From Clostridiales bacterium (GTDB lineage Bacteria; Bacillota; Clostridia; Christensenellales; Aristaeellaceae): a stretch of 61,973 bases of DNA. Below the pieces are notes generated by a model. It was not told the DNA's origin, did not search any database, and saw only the letters and a program-made list of their open reading frames with translations. The position numbers and the translations under genes were made by a program. The stretch is taken from the NCBI GenBank assembly GCA_015056155.1, contig SVGU01000005.1:1-61973 (forward strand). The letters run 5' to 3'. Shown here one piece after another: positions 1 through 10,100 of the stretch (its first letter is position 1; each line of letters starts with the position of its first letter).

Positions 1-300
1 GCGGGCGTTGCCGTCGGCACTTCCGTCGCGGGCGCGGGCGTTGCCGTCGGCACTTCCGTCGCGGGCGCGGGCGTTGCCGTCGGCACTTCCGTCGCGGGCG
101 CGGGCGTTGCCGTCGGGGCTTCCGTCACGGGCGCGGGCGTTGCCGTCGGGGTGTCCGTGGCAGGCGCGGGCGTTGCCGTCGGGGCTTCCGTTACGGGTGC
201 GGGCGTTGCCGTAGGAGCGTCCGTCGCAGGTTCGGGCGTTGCCGTCGGGGCGTCTGTCGCAGGCGCAGGCGTCGCCATCGGGGCTTCCGTCGCGGACACG
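1..300 (-). repeat. 33-bp tandem repeat encoding an 11-residue Thr/Pro linker
   Basis: About nine head-to-tail copies of a 33-bp unit, starting for example at 1, 34, 67 and 100, encode (A/V)TxxPTATPAP. The leftmost copies are nearly identical and copies further right diverge. The in-frame period makes length variation tolerable. It continues past the window edge. Confidence 0.9.
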
Positions 301-518
301 GGCGTTGCCGACGGCTGCTGCGTGAACTGCGTGTTGGTCTGCTTTTCCATCATCCGTTCAAACAGCACTGCATCCAGCGATGTCAGAGCCTGCTGCGATG
401 CGTCGCCGGCTTTGTCCGATTCCCAACCGTTGTACAAAACCAGCAAAAGGGCTGCCACGATCAGCAGCAGCCCCACGAGCATCAGCGACAGACCGAAGCG
501 GTTTGTCTTCTTATTCAT
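1..518 (-). CDS. Probable sortase (class D/B-like), N-terminal part, cut by window edge
   Basis: ATG at 518 opens a frame that runs to the window edge (172 codons, no stop). Residues about 8-30 form one hydrophobic signal anchor after MNKKTNR. A polar segment containing YNGWESDKAG follows, then a long Pro/Thr linker of 11-residue repeats of the form (A/V)TxxPTATPAP. Basic N-terminus, single anchor, YNxWxSxxA segment and Thr/Pro linker resemble clostridial class D or B sortases, whose catalytic domain would lie outside the window. Start overlaps the stop of the upstream minor pilin by 8 bases (ATGAATAA), so it is the last visible gene of the pilus operon and probably translationally coupled. 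The sortase call rests on context and N-terminal resemblance only; it could be another linker-bearing membrane protein. Confidence 0.5.
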   Translation of the reverse strand, partial: MNKKTNRFGLSLMLVGLLLIVAALLLVLYNGWESDKAGDASQQALTSLDAVLFERMMEKQTNTQFTQQPSATPVSATEAPMATPAPATDAPTATPEPATDAPTATPAPVTEAPTATPAPATDTPTATPAPVTEAPTATPAPATEVPTATPAPATEVPTATPAPATEVPTATP

Positions 519-1440
519 GCTCCTGACTCCATTTCCGTTGAATGTACCATCCGGCGATCAACAGCAGCATACCCACGCCAGCCAGAACCGGCACGGGCCA
601 CCACAGCTGACCAGTCGCGGGGATATCCGGCACGGGCGTGCCGTCGGTACGGTGCGTGTTGCGGATCACCAGCACACCATTGACCACCTCGTAGGTGACG
701 GTGTACCAATGCAGCACCTCGCGTTCCTTCACCGTGTACTCGTGCGCCGCGGACAGGCCGGTGAACGTGTGGCTCCAGCTGTTGCCAGGATAGAGCATCG
801 CCACGTCGATCGGTTCGCCGTCGCAGTACAGATCCACATAGATGGTGTTGGGTCGGTCACTTTCGTGTCCCTCGTCGTCCCAGATCTTCACGACGTCGAT
901 GTCGATCAGCGCCGGGAGCTTCTCCAGCTTCACATCAGAGAACACATCGTAGAGCCACTCGTCGTTCACGTCGCGGGTCGGGATGGACACCATGAAGGGC
1001 GTGAAGGTGTAGGTCCACGGAAGGATCTCCACGGGAGCGCCGGTCACCAGGTACAGACCGGGCGTCAGGTAATCGAAAGTGGCAAGGCCGTCTTCCCTGC
1101 TGGTTTCGGCCGCATCGGGGATCGCATCGGCGGCGAGCATCTTGAACTCCTCCGCAGCAGCGACCCATTCGCCGGCGTTTTCCAGCTTGTTGATATCCCC
1201 GGAGAAGCCGCTGTACATCGGCAGCAGCTCGAACTGAGCGTACTCGTTGAGGTCCGCGACACGATACAGCTCAAAGCCGACACCGGCCAGCGGGATGTCC
1301 TCATCGTTGGCGTAGATCGTCAGGGATACGGGATGCGACAGGTCGACCGGTTCGAAGGCGTACGCGGCGCTCGGCCAAACGAAAACGCACAGCAGCAGGC
1401 ACATGGCCTTGGTCAGCAAGCGGGTCATGCGGGTCTTCAC
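511..1440 (-). CDS. Minor (probably basal) pilin with Cna-B domain and IPATG sorting signal
   Basis: 309 residues. Secreted pilus subunit meant for sortase anchoring. Signal peptide at residues 1-28 (ends AAYA). An N-terminal SpaA-like beta domain holds 'GLATFDYLTPGLYLV'. A Cna-B domain follows at about 178-263 (starts 'IDVVKIWDDEG', ends 'VIRNTHR'). C-terminus is IPATG (273-277), a hydrophobic helix and a short basic tail. Translation starts at GTG, whose GTGA overlaps the sortase stop by 4 bases; AGGAGG lies upstream with good spacing. The variant signal IPATG differs from the LPETG of the other two pilus proteins, so a different sortase, possibly the one encoded next, may use it. Last position in the pilus gene order and small size fit a basal subunit (inference). 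Confidence 0.82.
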   Translation of the reverse strand: MKTRMTRLLTKAMCLLLCVFVWPSAAYAFEPVDLSHPVSLTIYANDEDIPLAGVGFELYRVADLNEYAQFELLPMYSGFSGDINKLENAGEWVAAAEEFKMLAADAIPDAAETSREDGLATFDYLTPGLYLVTGAPVEILPWTYTFTPFMVSIPTRDVNDEWLYDVFSDVKLEKLPALIDIDVVKIWDDEGHESDRPNTIYVDLYCDGEPIDVAMLYPGNSWSHTFTGLSAAHEYTVKEREVLHWYTVTYEVVNGVLVIRNTHRTDGTPVPDIPATGQLWWPVPVLAGVGMLLLIAGWYIQRKWSQEHE

Positions 1441-2408
1441 AGCCGCTCACCTCCTTCTTCATTCTTATTTACGGATTCATCCTCGTCTTCAGGCATCTGG
1501 GCACTTCTGATCTTGATGAGCCCCTTGTCTGCCTGTTCAACGATCTCCTCATCGGTCATCGCTCGGCTCGCGGCCTTCTGGCGCTTCCGTTTGGGGCTGG
1601 TGCTGATCAGCATGATGATCAGCAGCACCACCAGCATCGGCGCAGCCACGATGGGCGTGACAATAAGCGGGTCAATTTGCATGGCGTCGGCTGTGACGCG
1701 CGCGATCTGGGCCGCGGTGGAGTTTTCCACGCGATGACCACGGACGATCAGCCGGTGAGAGTTGACGCCGTAGGGCGTGCAGGTGATCAGCGAGCAATAG
1801 GCCATCCCCTCAATGATCTCCAGCGACTCCACCTGATGGGGCAGCACGATGACGATCTGGTCGATCTCATACGTGAACACCTGATCAAGGACGCGGAGGG
1901 TAAAGAGGTCGCCCAGGGCCAGCTGATCGAGGTTGGTGAACAGCTTGGCGGACGGCAGACCGCGGTGCGCGGAGAACGCGACGTGCGTTCCCGGATCGCC
2001 CGTGGGGAGCGAGGTTCCTTCCAGATGGCCGACAGCGACCTGAAGCACCATGTCGCTGGTGCTGTGGTACATCGGCAGCGTCACCGCGATTTCGGGGATC
2101 TCCAGAATGCCGAGGATCTCGGAGTCTCCGACGTTGAGCATCCGCTCGTAGCCGTCGTCCGCCTGTCCGGCTGTGCTGAGGCGCTTGACGATGTTCTTTC
2201 CAATGAGCTTCTCATTGTACTTCCGCGCCTCTTCCCAGTATTCGGAATAATCCTTGTCTTCGCTGACCGTCACCGAGCTTGTGTAGTTTGCGATCGCGCG
2301 CGACTGGTGGAAGGAGTTGTAATAGTCCGCCAGCGGTGGATAAAGCAGGAGGCCGAGACCCACAAACATCACCACGAACAGCAGGATCGTCGTTGCATGT
2401 TTCTTCAT
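1437..2408 (-). CDS. Class C sortase (pilin polymerase)
   Basis: 323 residues. Membrane transpeptidase that joins pilin subunits through lysine-to-LPXTG isopeptide bonds. Features: N-terminal TM at about 8-26, catalytic His in 'AFSAHRGLP', catalytic Cys in 'SLITCTPYGVNSHRL' and the essential Arg in 'LIVRGHR'. A second hydrophobic helix near 245-268 and an acidic cytoplasmic tail follow, an arrangement typical of class C. No clear DPW/DPF lid motif was found in the segment before the catalytic domain. Start is supported by AAGGAGG 5 bases upstream. It follows the major pilin after a strong UUCG-loop hairpin and overlaps the minor pilin by 4 bases. Confidence 0.93.
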   Translation of the reverse strand: MKKHATTILLFVVMFVGLGLLLYPPLADYYNSFHQSRAIANYTSSVTVSEDKDYSEYWEEARKYNEKLIGKNIVKRLSTAGQADDGYERMLNVGDSEILGILEIPEIAVTLPMYHSTSDMVLQVAVGHLEGTSLPTGDPGTHVAFSAHRGLPSAKLFTNLDQLALGDLFTLRVLDQVFTYEIDQIVIVLPHQVESLEIIEGMAYCSLITCTPYGVNSHRLIVRGHRVENSTAAQIARVTADAMQIDPLIVTPIVAAPMLVVLLIIMLISTSPKRKRQKAASRAMTDEEIVEQADKGLIKIRSAQMPEDEDESVNKNEEGGERL

Positions 2409-2436
2409 CGCGGCCTCCTTCTTTCATCAGTCAGGC

Positions 2437-2462
2437 CGGGAAGCCCCCGAAGGGACTCCCCG
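2437..2462 (-). promoter_or_regulatory. UUCG-tetraloop hairpin between major pilin and sortase genes
   Basis: Read on the minus strand this is an 11-bp uninterrupted stem (CGGGGAGTCCC with GGGGCTTCCCG, two G-U pairs) closed by a C(TTCG)G loop, an unusually stable RNA hairpin. It lies 16 bases after the major pilin stop. There is no T-run after it, so it is not a classical terminator. It more likely stabilises the pilin 3' end or partly attenuates transcription into the sortase gene (inference). Confidence 0.7.
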
Positions 2463-2478
2463 ACCATAGATTTGATGC

Positions 2479-4005
2479 TTACTCTTCCTCAGCTTCCGCA
2501 CGGCGACGGACGACCAGGATCAGAGCAGAGCCAGCAGCCATGATGCTGCCGAACAGGTAGAACAGGGTGGTGCCGATGCCGCCGGTCTCGGGCAGGGTGG
2601 CGCCAACGTTGTTCTCCACGGTCGCCTCGACGATACCGGTAGCGGTGTCGCCGGTAGCGGGAGAGCCATCAACCTTGATTTCCAGAGCGGTCAGGGCGTC
2701 AGAGGGGGTGCCGGTGTAGTTCTGGTTGTTCACGGTGGTGGCATTGATCACAACCTCGATGGGGTTGGCCAGCAGGTTGTAGCCTTCGGGAGCCTTGGTC
2801 TCAACCAGGCTGTAAGTGCCGTCATCCAGACCGATGACCTTGAAGATGCCGGTGGCGTCAGAGGTCAGCACGGAAGCAGCATCCTGAGAAGCGACCCAGC
2901 CAGTGACCTTGCCATTGGCGTCGACGGTGACGAAGGAACCAGCAGCGTTCTTCAGAACGAACTCAGCACCGGACAGAACCTTGGAGGTGTCAGCGCCGTC
3001 AACCTTGGTCACGTCCAGCTCGTAGGTGAAGACCAGAACGTAATCCCAGGGAGTGGTGGTGGTGTCGGTGTCAACGTTGGGGTTGTTGGAGAACTCCAGC
3101 TTGGACTGGTTGGGGTTGCCGTCCAGACCGATCACAGCCTGGTTGTTCAGGGTAGCGGTGAAGTCAACGCGGATCTCAGCGCCCTTGGCGTAGCCCTTGC
3201 CAACCAGCTCGTTGATCTTCACTTCGAAGGTGCAGCCGTCGGCAGTGCCGGTGGTCACAGCGAAGTCAGCAGCAGCCAGGTCAGTGCCGCCGATGGAAAC
3301 CTTCACGCTGTCGGCATTGAAGGTCAGGCCAGCGGACATCAGATCGTGGAAGGTCATCTGGTAGGTGGTGAAGTTGGTCAGATCCGGAACCTTGCTGTAC
3401 AGAGCGAAGGGCACGGTATCGCCGATGGAGTAGTCAGCAACGTCGTTGTAGTTGTTGCCAGCGGCGCCGGTCTTGCCGTCGGTCACGGGCTTCACGTTCT
3501 CGGAGACCTTCTTCTCGTGGGTGGTCTTGTCGGTCTTGGGGGTGGCGTTGACGTCCTTAACGATCTTCACCATGAACTTGGTGTAAGCGTCGCCATCGGG
3601 GACGGAGCCATCCTGGTCCTTGATGAAGTAGTAGCCGGGCTCCAGGCCGGAGATGGTGTAGACGCCATCAGCCTCGGTGGAGGTGCCAGCGACGGTCGCC
3701 AGGTTCTTGGAGACCAGCTCGGTGAAGGCAGCCAGGGTGTCGGTGGTGACAGCCTCGGCCAGCTTGGCGCCGTCCTCGTAGGTCGCGCCGTTGAAGGTCA
3801 GGACATTGTTGTTCACGCCGTCGCCCAGGGTGATGTTGGACAGAACGCTGCCGGCCAGGTCGCCGGTGAAGATCTGGTAGGCCTCGTAGGTGTGGCCGGT
3901 GTCACCAGTGATGGTGATGGTGTAGGTGGTGGCTTCCTCTGCGAAAGCAGCGGTCATGGCCAGCAGCATCATGGCGGCCATCAGGATAGACAGGAACTTC
4001 TTCAT
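2479..4005 (-). CDS. Major (backbone) pilin, isopeptide-forming, LPETG-anchored
   Basis: 508 residues. Shaft subunit of a sortase-assembled pilus. Signal peptide at 1-22 (MKKFLSILMAAMMLL..). Lys157 in 'NATPKTDK' takes the place of the YPK pilin-motif lysine. A middle domain is followed by a C-terminal Cna-B/SpaA domain with the E-box YSLVETKAPEGY at 398-409. LPETG at 471-475 precedes a hydrophobic helix and an RRRAEAEEE tail. The ATG at 4005 was chosen over an upstream in-frame start because the signal peptide begins there and AGGGAG sits just before it. Codon use is strongly biased to a few codons (for example AAC, GGC, ACC), as expected for an abundant protein. Lies between the giant adhesin and the class C sortase. 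Confidence 0.93.
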   Translation of the reverse strand: MKKFLSILMAAMMLLAMTAAFAEEATTYTITITGDTGHTYEAYQIFTGDLAGSVLSNITLGDGVNNNVLTFNGATYEDGAKLAEAVTTDTLAAFTELVSKNLATVAGTSTEADGVYTISGLEPGYYFIKDQDGSVPDGDAYTKFMVKIVKDVNATPKTDKTTHEKKVSENVKPVTDGKTGAAGNNYNDVADYSIGDTVPFALYSKVPDLTNFTTYQMTFHDLMSAGLTFNADSVKVSIGGTDLAAADFAVTTGTADGCTFEVKINELVGKGYAKGAEIRVDFTATLNNQAVIGLDGNPNQSKLEFSNNPNVDTDTTTTPWDYVLVFTYELDVTKVDGADTSKVLSGAEFVLKNAAGSFVTVDANGKVTGWVASQDAASVLTSDATGIFKVIGLDDGTYSLVETKAPEGYNLLANPIEVVINATTVNNQNYTGTPSDALTALEIKVDGSPATGDTATGIVEATVENNVGATLPETGGIGTTLFYLFGSIMAAGSALILVVRRRAEAEEE

Positions 4006-4064
4006 GGTTTTGTCTCCCTTTCGTTGTTTTGTCGTTGAGTAAACAGATGCATAGAAACCGGGGT

Positions 4065-4088
4065 AGAAGCGCCGGGGTTCGGGCTTCT
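4065..4088 (-). promoter_or_regulatory. Inverted repeat between giant adhesin and major pilin genes
   Basis: AGAAGC and GCTTCT flank a GC-rich centre that can pair further (CCG with CGG), about 20 bases after the giant gene's stop. No T-run follows. It may be an RNA processing or stabilising hairpin that helps separate adhesin and pilin expression levels. Weak evidence. Confidence 0.3.
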
Positions 4089-4106
4089 GAGGGCTAACCG
4101 TTATAA

Positions 4107-7100
4107 TCAGCTCTCTCGTCCCTCCCCCCATTGCTTCTTGCGTTGCAGATCTTTATACATCAGTACCGCAGCGCCCACGAGGAGCAGCATGCCGCACAGC
4201 GTATACGGGGTGGTGCCAATGCCGCCAGTTTCAGGCAGTTCATAGGCGATCAGCTCGTTAGTGATCTGGATGGGGTTGTCCGTGGTGTTGCCCGTGATAC
4301 CGAAGTTGTTGATGTCGGTGCCGCTCTGGCGGAAGTCCGCAGGCGTCTCCGATTCCACAACGTAGTAGTACCTGGGCTTGGCGATGCCTTCCACCAGATC
4401 ATGGGTAACGAGCTCATCCCATGTGTAGGTCCAGAAGACGTTGCCTTCTGCGTCGCTGGTCACCGTCACGCCCTCGGTATCGGCCGTCAGCTTGATCGTC
4501 TCGACGATCGGATCGCTGTCTGCCAGCGTACCCTGCGTGTAGGTGTAGCGCAGCTGCAGCGTGATCTCCGGAAGGGTCTCGGGCAGCATGCCGCCGTTGA
4601 CGCTCCAGATCTTCTTGACGGTGATCTCCGTTTCGGTGTTGATGATCGTGATGGTCTGCAGCGTGCTGACGTCCACATTGGTATTGGAGTACTGTGCGTG
4701 GACCTCGTTGCCGTTTGCATCCGTCTCAACGACGAAGTAGCGGTATTCGCCGGAGGTGTTGTTGCTGTCGTCCTTCCAGTACAGCGGCAGGAGCGTGTGC
4801 GTTGCCTGCCAGTTCTTTTCGGCGGTCAGCGCGATCGCCGACGCCGTGTACGCTTCAGGATCGCCCACAAGCGTTTCCGTACCGTTGGATACGGTCACCT
4901 TCTGGCGCATGATCTTGTAGTAGACAGTGCCTTCGGTCCGGGTGATGGCGTCGCCGTCCAGGGTCTGCCATTCCTTCTCGACCTTCAGCTCCGTCGGGGT
5001 GTTGGTGATGCTGCCGGCCGCACCCTGTGCGACGTCGACGCTGCCTGCGTTGGCGGCGGTGAAGCCAGCCGGCAGGAGCTCCTTGACGTAGTACTGATAG
5101 GGCGTGGTGCCGTCAACCGTCAGGGGCAGCATATCCCAGGTGAGCACCGTGGAGGGCGCCTTCATGACCTTCGCCTCGACCATCTCGTCCGTACCGCCCG
5201 CGTAGGTGCGCCACAGCTCGAAGGTCACGTCCGGCCTTGCGTAGGAAGTGCTGCCGTCGCTCAGGGGCGCCCAGGTCTTGTTGACCGTGATGTCCGTGAG
5301 CTTGTTGGTAATGGTGAAGCTGTTGTTTTCACCCTCGGTCACGTAGTCAGCGACTTCCACGTAGGCCTCCCCGACGAGCATGTACTCCCGGATGGTGTAC
5401 GTGCCGCCGATGGGCAGATCCTCGATGGTGAAGGATGCGCTGTTCGCGCCTGCCTCGGTGATCAGCTTGATGTACTCGCCTGCCAGCTCAGCGCCGACCA
5501 GGCTCGTCACGCTTGCGGTGTAGTCCTCCGTGCCGTTGAAGACCTTGAAGTAGCGCTCCGTATCCTTCAGCAGCAGGTAAGCGTTGCCGCTCTCGTCCAC
5601 CCACAGCTTCGTGACGGGCACGTCGATGGTGGTAGGCACATGCTTGCTGTTGGTAATGGTGATCTCGCCCTCGGTGATGCCGGCGTTGTTGGTGTAGCTG
5701 ACATCGTAGCCCTCGGTGATCTCCTGCACGAAGTATTCGTAGACGTACTTGCCGTCGGTGGAGTACTGGGGCAGCTCGTAGAAGATGTACTCCCAGTCGT
5801 TCGCACTGTTCAGCGTGAAGGTACCCATGTCCGTCGCGCCGGTGGTATCCACAACCTCGGAGGCGCGGGATACGCCGGTGAGGCGGAGGCTGTCCACGGA
5901 GCGGGAGGCGGAGGTGAGAGAGTAGGTGGAACTGCCAAAGGTCGACGTCCACGTACCATCGTTGTAGGTATTGCCAAGGATCCACTTGACCTCACCCGCT
6001 TCTTCAACTGTGATCTCCAGCTGATATGTTGCAGGGTTCGTGCCAATGAGCGAAAGCTTAACGCTGCCGCCGGGATATTCAAGTGTAGCCGCGTTCACAT
6101 CCGGATACCAGCCAGCGGAGTAACTGGCTGTCCAGGTGATTGTGCTGCCCACCTCCACACTGACAGGACCGAAACGCTTGGCAAGGTTGGCTTCCGTTAC
6201 CGGGTTCCAGTTGGGATTGCCGTTGAAGATTCCAAACGTGATATCCACAAACTCGGCAGCATCACAACTGCCCTGACCGTGGGTCTTGCCGTTGCAGATG
6301 TACCGGCCGCAGATACTACAGGTCGTGTGCTCAGCCGCGTTATAGCCGCTCGCGCAGGTGTAGTGTCCGCAAGCGCCCTTGTGAGCGTTCACGTCGTCCA
6401 CCTTCTCGTTGCACTCAGCGCAGCGGATCGCGTTACAGATGCCCTCGCCGTGCTCACCGTCACAGGTACGGGTCTTGTTACAGACATAGCACCAGCTATT
6501 ATGATCCTTGCCGTCGCACTTGTAGTGACCGCTGATACCGCAGTCCGCGTTCCAGTGGTCCTTGCCGTCGCAGGCGTAGTGGCCAGCCGTGCCGCACTGG
6601 GCAGCGCCGTGGTTGCCGCCCCAGCAGGTGTAGTGGCCGGAGACGCCGCACGCGCCAACGTGGTCATTCGCGTTGTTCACGACGTTGTTGCAGTTCGGGC
6701 ACTTGATCACGCCGGAGCCGTTGCACACGCCGTTGCCGTGGTTGCTGCCGTTGCAGCTCCACTGGTTGCAGAAGCTGCACCAGCTGTGGTCCAGGCTGTC
6801 GCCGGAGCACTTGTAGTGGCCGCAATCCCGCATGGTGTGGTCGTAGCTGTCGCAGGTGTAGTGGTTTTCGTTGCCGCAGCTTGCCTTGTGCTCATCCGTG
6901 CTGCTGACGTCGCTGCCGCAGCTGGGACAGGTGGGCGCCGTACATACGCCGGAGCCGTGGCCGCCCTCGCAGACGAAGCCGTTGCCGCAGTAGGTGCAGA
7001 CCGTGTGCGTGTCGCCGTCGCAGGTGTAGTGACCCGCCGTGCCGCACTTGGCCGCGTGAGCCGTTTCCGTGCCGACCTGCTGACCGCACTCGGGACAGGT

Positions 7101-10100
7101 GGCCGGGTTGGTGTTCTCCGTGCGGCGACGCCACAGCTTGAACTGGATCTCCTGCTCCTCAGCGCCGTCACCCCAGACCTTCTCAACCTTCAGCTGAGAC
7201 TGCTCGGTGTTGGTGATGAACACCGTGCCGTTGAGCGGCGCGGAGCCATCCTCGTTCGGGCTGTAAGCGACGGAGAAGCCAAGCGGCGCCTTCTCACGCA
7301 CGTAGTAGGTGTACTCGCCGCCAACCGTCACGCCGTCCGCCGTGATGCTGCCGGACTGAGGCAGGTCGCCCCAGGTGTGCCGCCAGTTGTTGGATGCGCT
7401 CAGGTTGATGGTGTCGACCGTCTCTTCCAGCGTCACGCCGTTCTGCGTCACGCTGCGGACCAGGTCAACATCCACCGCGGGGGTGGTGCTGCTGCCGTCG
7501 GCGTACTGCTTCACGACATTGATGTGGGCGAGGTGTCGGATGTTGGTAATGGTAATGTCGCCGGTGATGATGCCGCCGTTGTTACCGTACTGGATCGCGA
7601 AGCCATCCAGCGGGTTGGTCTCCTTGACGTAGTAGCTGAAGGTGTACAGGCCGTCAGCGTCCTTCTTGGGAAGGCTGCCGATGTCCTGACGCCAGCCGTT
7701 TTCGGCGTTCAGCTTGTACGTGCCCCAGGTAGTTTCCTTCGTGTTCAGCGAAGGCTCGGCCACGCTGGTGGAGGAGTTCCACGTCGCGTGCGCATCGCTG
7801 GCGCCGTTGAAGCTGTCGTCCGGGAACCAGCCGCCGGTCACCCAGAAGTAGGTGCCGGATGCGGAAGCCGGGAACTTGATGGTGTAGGAACGGCCATTGG
7901 CGTCAATCTCGTACTGCTTTCCGTCGGGAGCCAGCAGGTAGCCGCCGTTGTTGTCACCCTCGCCCGGGGCACCCCAGTTGGAGGTGTACCAGAGGTTCCA
8001 GGTGATCTCCGCTTCCCTCTTCGCCGTCAGGCGCGTGCTGAAGAACTCTGCCTGCCACTCGTCGGGGCCGGCGTTGGTGATCTGCAGCTTCACGTCCACC
8101 ATCGGGTAGTTGGGATCGTTCAGGATGCCGTCCACAGGGGTCGCCTTCTGGATCAGCTCGAACTCAACCTCAGGCGCCGTGGAGGCGTCCTGGTTGACCC
8201 ATTCCTTCTCCACGCCGATCTCGGTCACTTCCGTGTTGGTGATGACCACCGTACCGGCGTTGGGAACCTTGCCGTCCTGACGGCTGTAGCTGACTTCGTA
8301 GCCATCGGGGACAATCTCCTCGATGCGGAAGGCGTATCGACCGGTGACGGTCTTGCCGTCCTTGGTGATCGTGCCCTCGCAGAGCAGGTTGTTCCAGCTG
8401 TGATCCCAGCCGTTGGCGTCGTTCAGCTTCACCTCAGAATTCGAGGCAAGCTCCTCGAGAGTGACCTCGACCTCCTCGCCGTCAGCATCCAGCTGGGTTT
8501 CGGTGATGCGCCTGTACAGGCGGACCGTCACCTCCGGCGGCGTGCTTTCGGTCGTCACCCACTTCTTTTCGGCCCGGACGAAGGTCGTCTCCGGCGGCTT
8601 CTCAGAGTTGGTGATGGTGATCGTACCCTCGATCTCCTTGCTTACCTCATTCGTCTGGGTCTCGTAGTTGTACTTGATCGCGTAATCACTGGTCAGCTCC
8701 TCGACTTCGTAGCCGTAGGTGTAGAGGCCGTCGGTGCTTTCCGCCGGCAGATCGTAGAAGGTCATCTGCCAGTTGTTGTCCGCGTTCAGCTTATAGGTGT
8801 TCAGGGTGTTGCCTGCGTTCTTGTTGAAGGCGTGCTCCCAGTTGTAGCCGGCGTCCGGGTCATCCCAGAACCAGTTGTCCATGGCCCAGATGACCGTACC
8901 GGACTCGTTCACCTGTCCGAGGTGGAAGGTGAAGGCGTACTCGTCAACATTGTTCACAGCAGGCTTGAAGGCGATGGGATTACCGTTGTAGGTGATGACG
9001 CCGGAGGTCGGATGCCAGTCATCGTTGGTATTCGTCCACGTCGGCTTCCAGTCCACCGTCGCGCCCTTGAGGAACGTTTCGGTGTGGGTCGCCAGCGTCA
9101 TGCGGTCCGGATACCAGATGCCGGTGGATTCTTCCTCCCATTCGTAGTCGATCACCATCTGGAAGGTAATGGTCACCGTCTCCATGTTGGAGGTGTCCCC
9201 CACCACGGTCTCGGTCCGCTTGAGGGCGAACTCGATCTCGTCAGCCGGGGTGGTGTCCCAGACCTTCTTGACGGTCAGGCCGGTCTTGGGCACGTTGGTG
9301 ATATTCACCGTGCCGGACAGGACCTTGCCGTCGCCGGTGGAGACCTCCGTGAAGCCGACCACACCGTCCGTCGTGCTGTAAACAGCCGTGAAGCCGGTGG
9401 GCACAACTTCCTGCACGAAGTAGGTGTAGGTACCCGTGATCGGCGTACCCTCCTGGGTGATGGTGCCGCCCTTGAGCAGGTCAGTCCACTTGTACGTCCA
9501 GCTGTTGTCCGCGCTCAGGGTCGCAGAGCCAACGCGCTCGATGTACGTGTTGTTGCCATCCGTCACGCTGCGGTACAGTTCCACATCCACCGCCGGAGTG
9601 CTCGGGCTGCCCTCGGCGTACGCCTTGGTGACCGTCACTTCCGCGACTTCCGTTTCCTTGTCGCTGTTGGTGATGGTGATGGTGCCGGACTGGATGCCGC
9701 CGTTGTTGGTGTAGCTGACGAGGTATTCATCCGTCAGCTCCTCTACGTAGTAGACGAACGCGGATTCCTCGTCCTCGCTCCACACGGGCAGATCGTAGAA
9801 CAGCATGCTCCAGTCGCCATCGTGGATCTCGTAGGTGTAGGTCACGCCTTCGATCTCCATCGTCGCGGTCTGCATGGCGTTCGAGCCGCCATTCAGGGTG
9901 AAGGTGCCGATCTTGACCGGTGGATCACCGATCTCGCGGGAGGTGGCACGCAGGCTGTAGGTGCTGGACTCGGCAATGCCGTCCACAACGAAGCTGTGAG
10001 CCCAGCGGCCGTTGTCGGAGCCGCCGTTCTGGTACCAGTTGTTGGTCGTCCAGGTGACCGTACCGCTGTCCGCCATGTAGCCCACGTCGAAGGTGTACTC

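Noticed and set aside
8-214. Plus-strand repeat frames (SRARALPS and VAVGASV types) at the left edge
   Set aside because: They are shadows of the minus-strand ATxxPTATPAP linker; the minus frame has a start, ribosome site and TM anchor.
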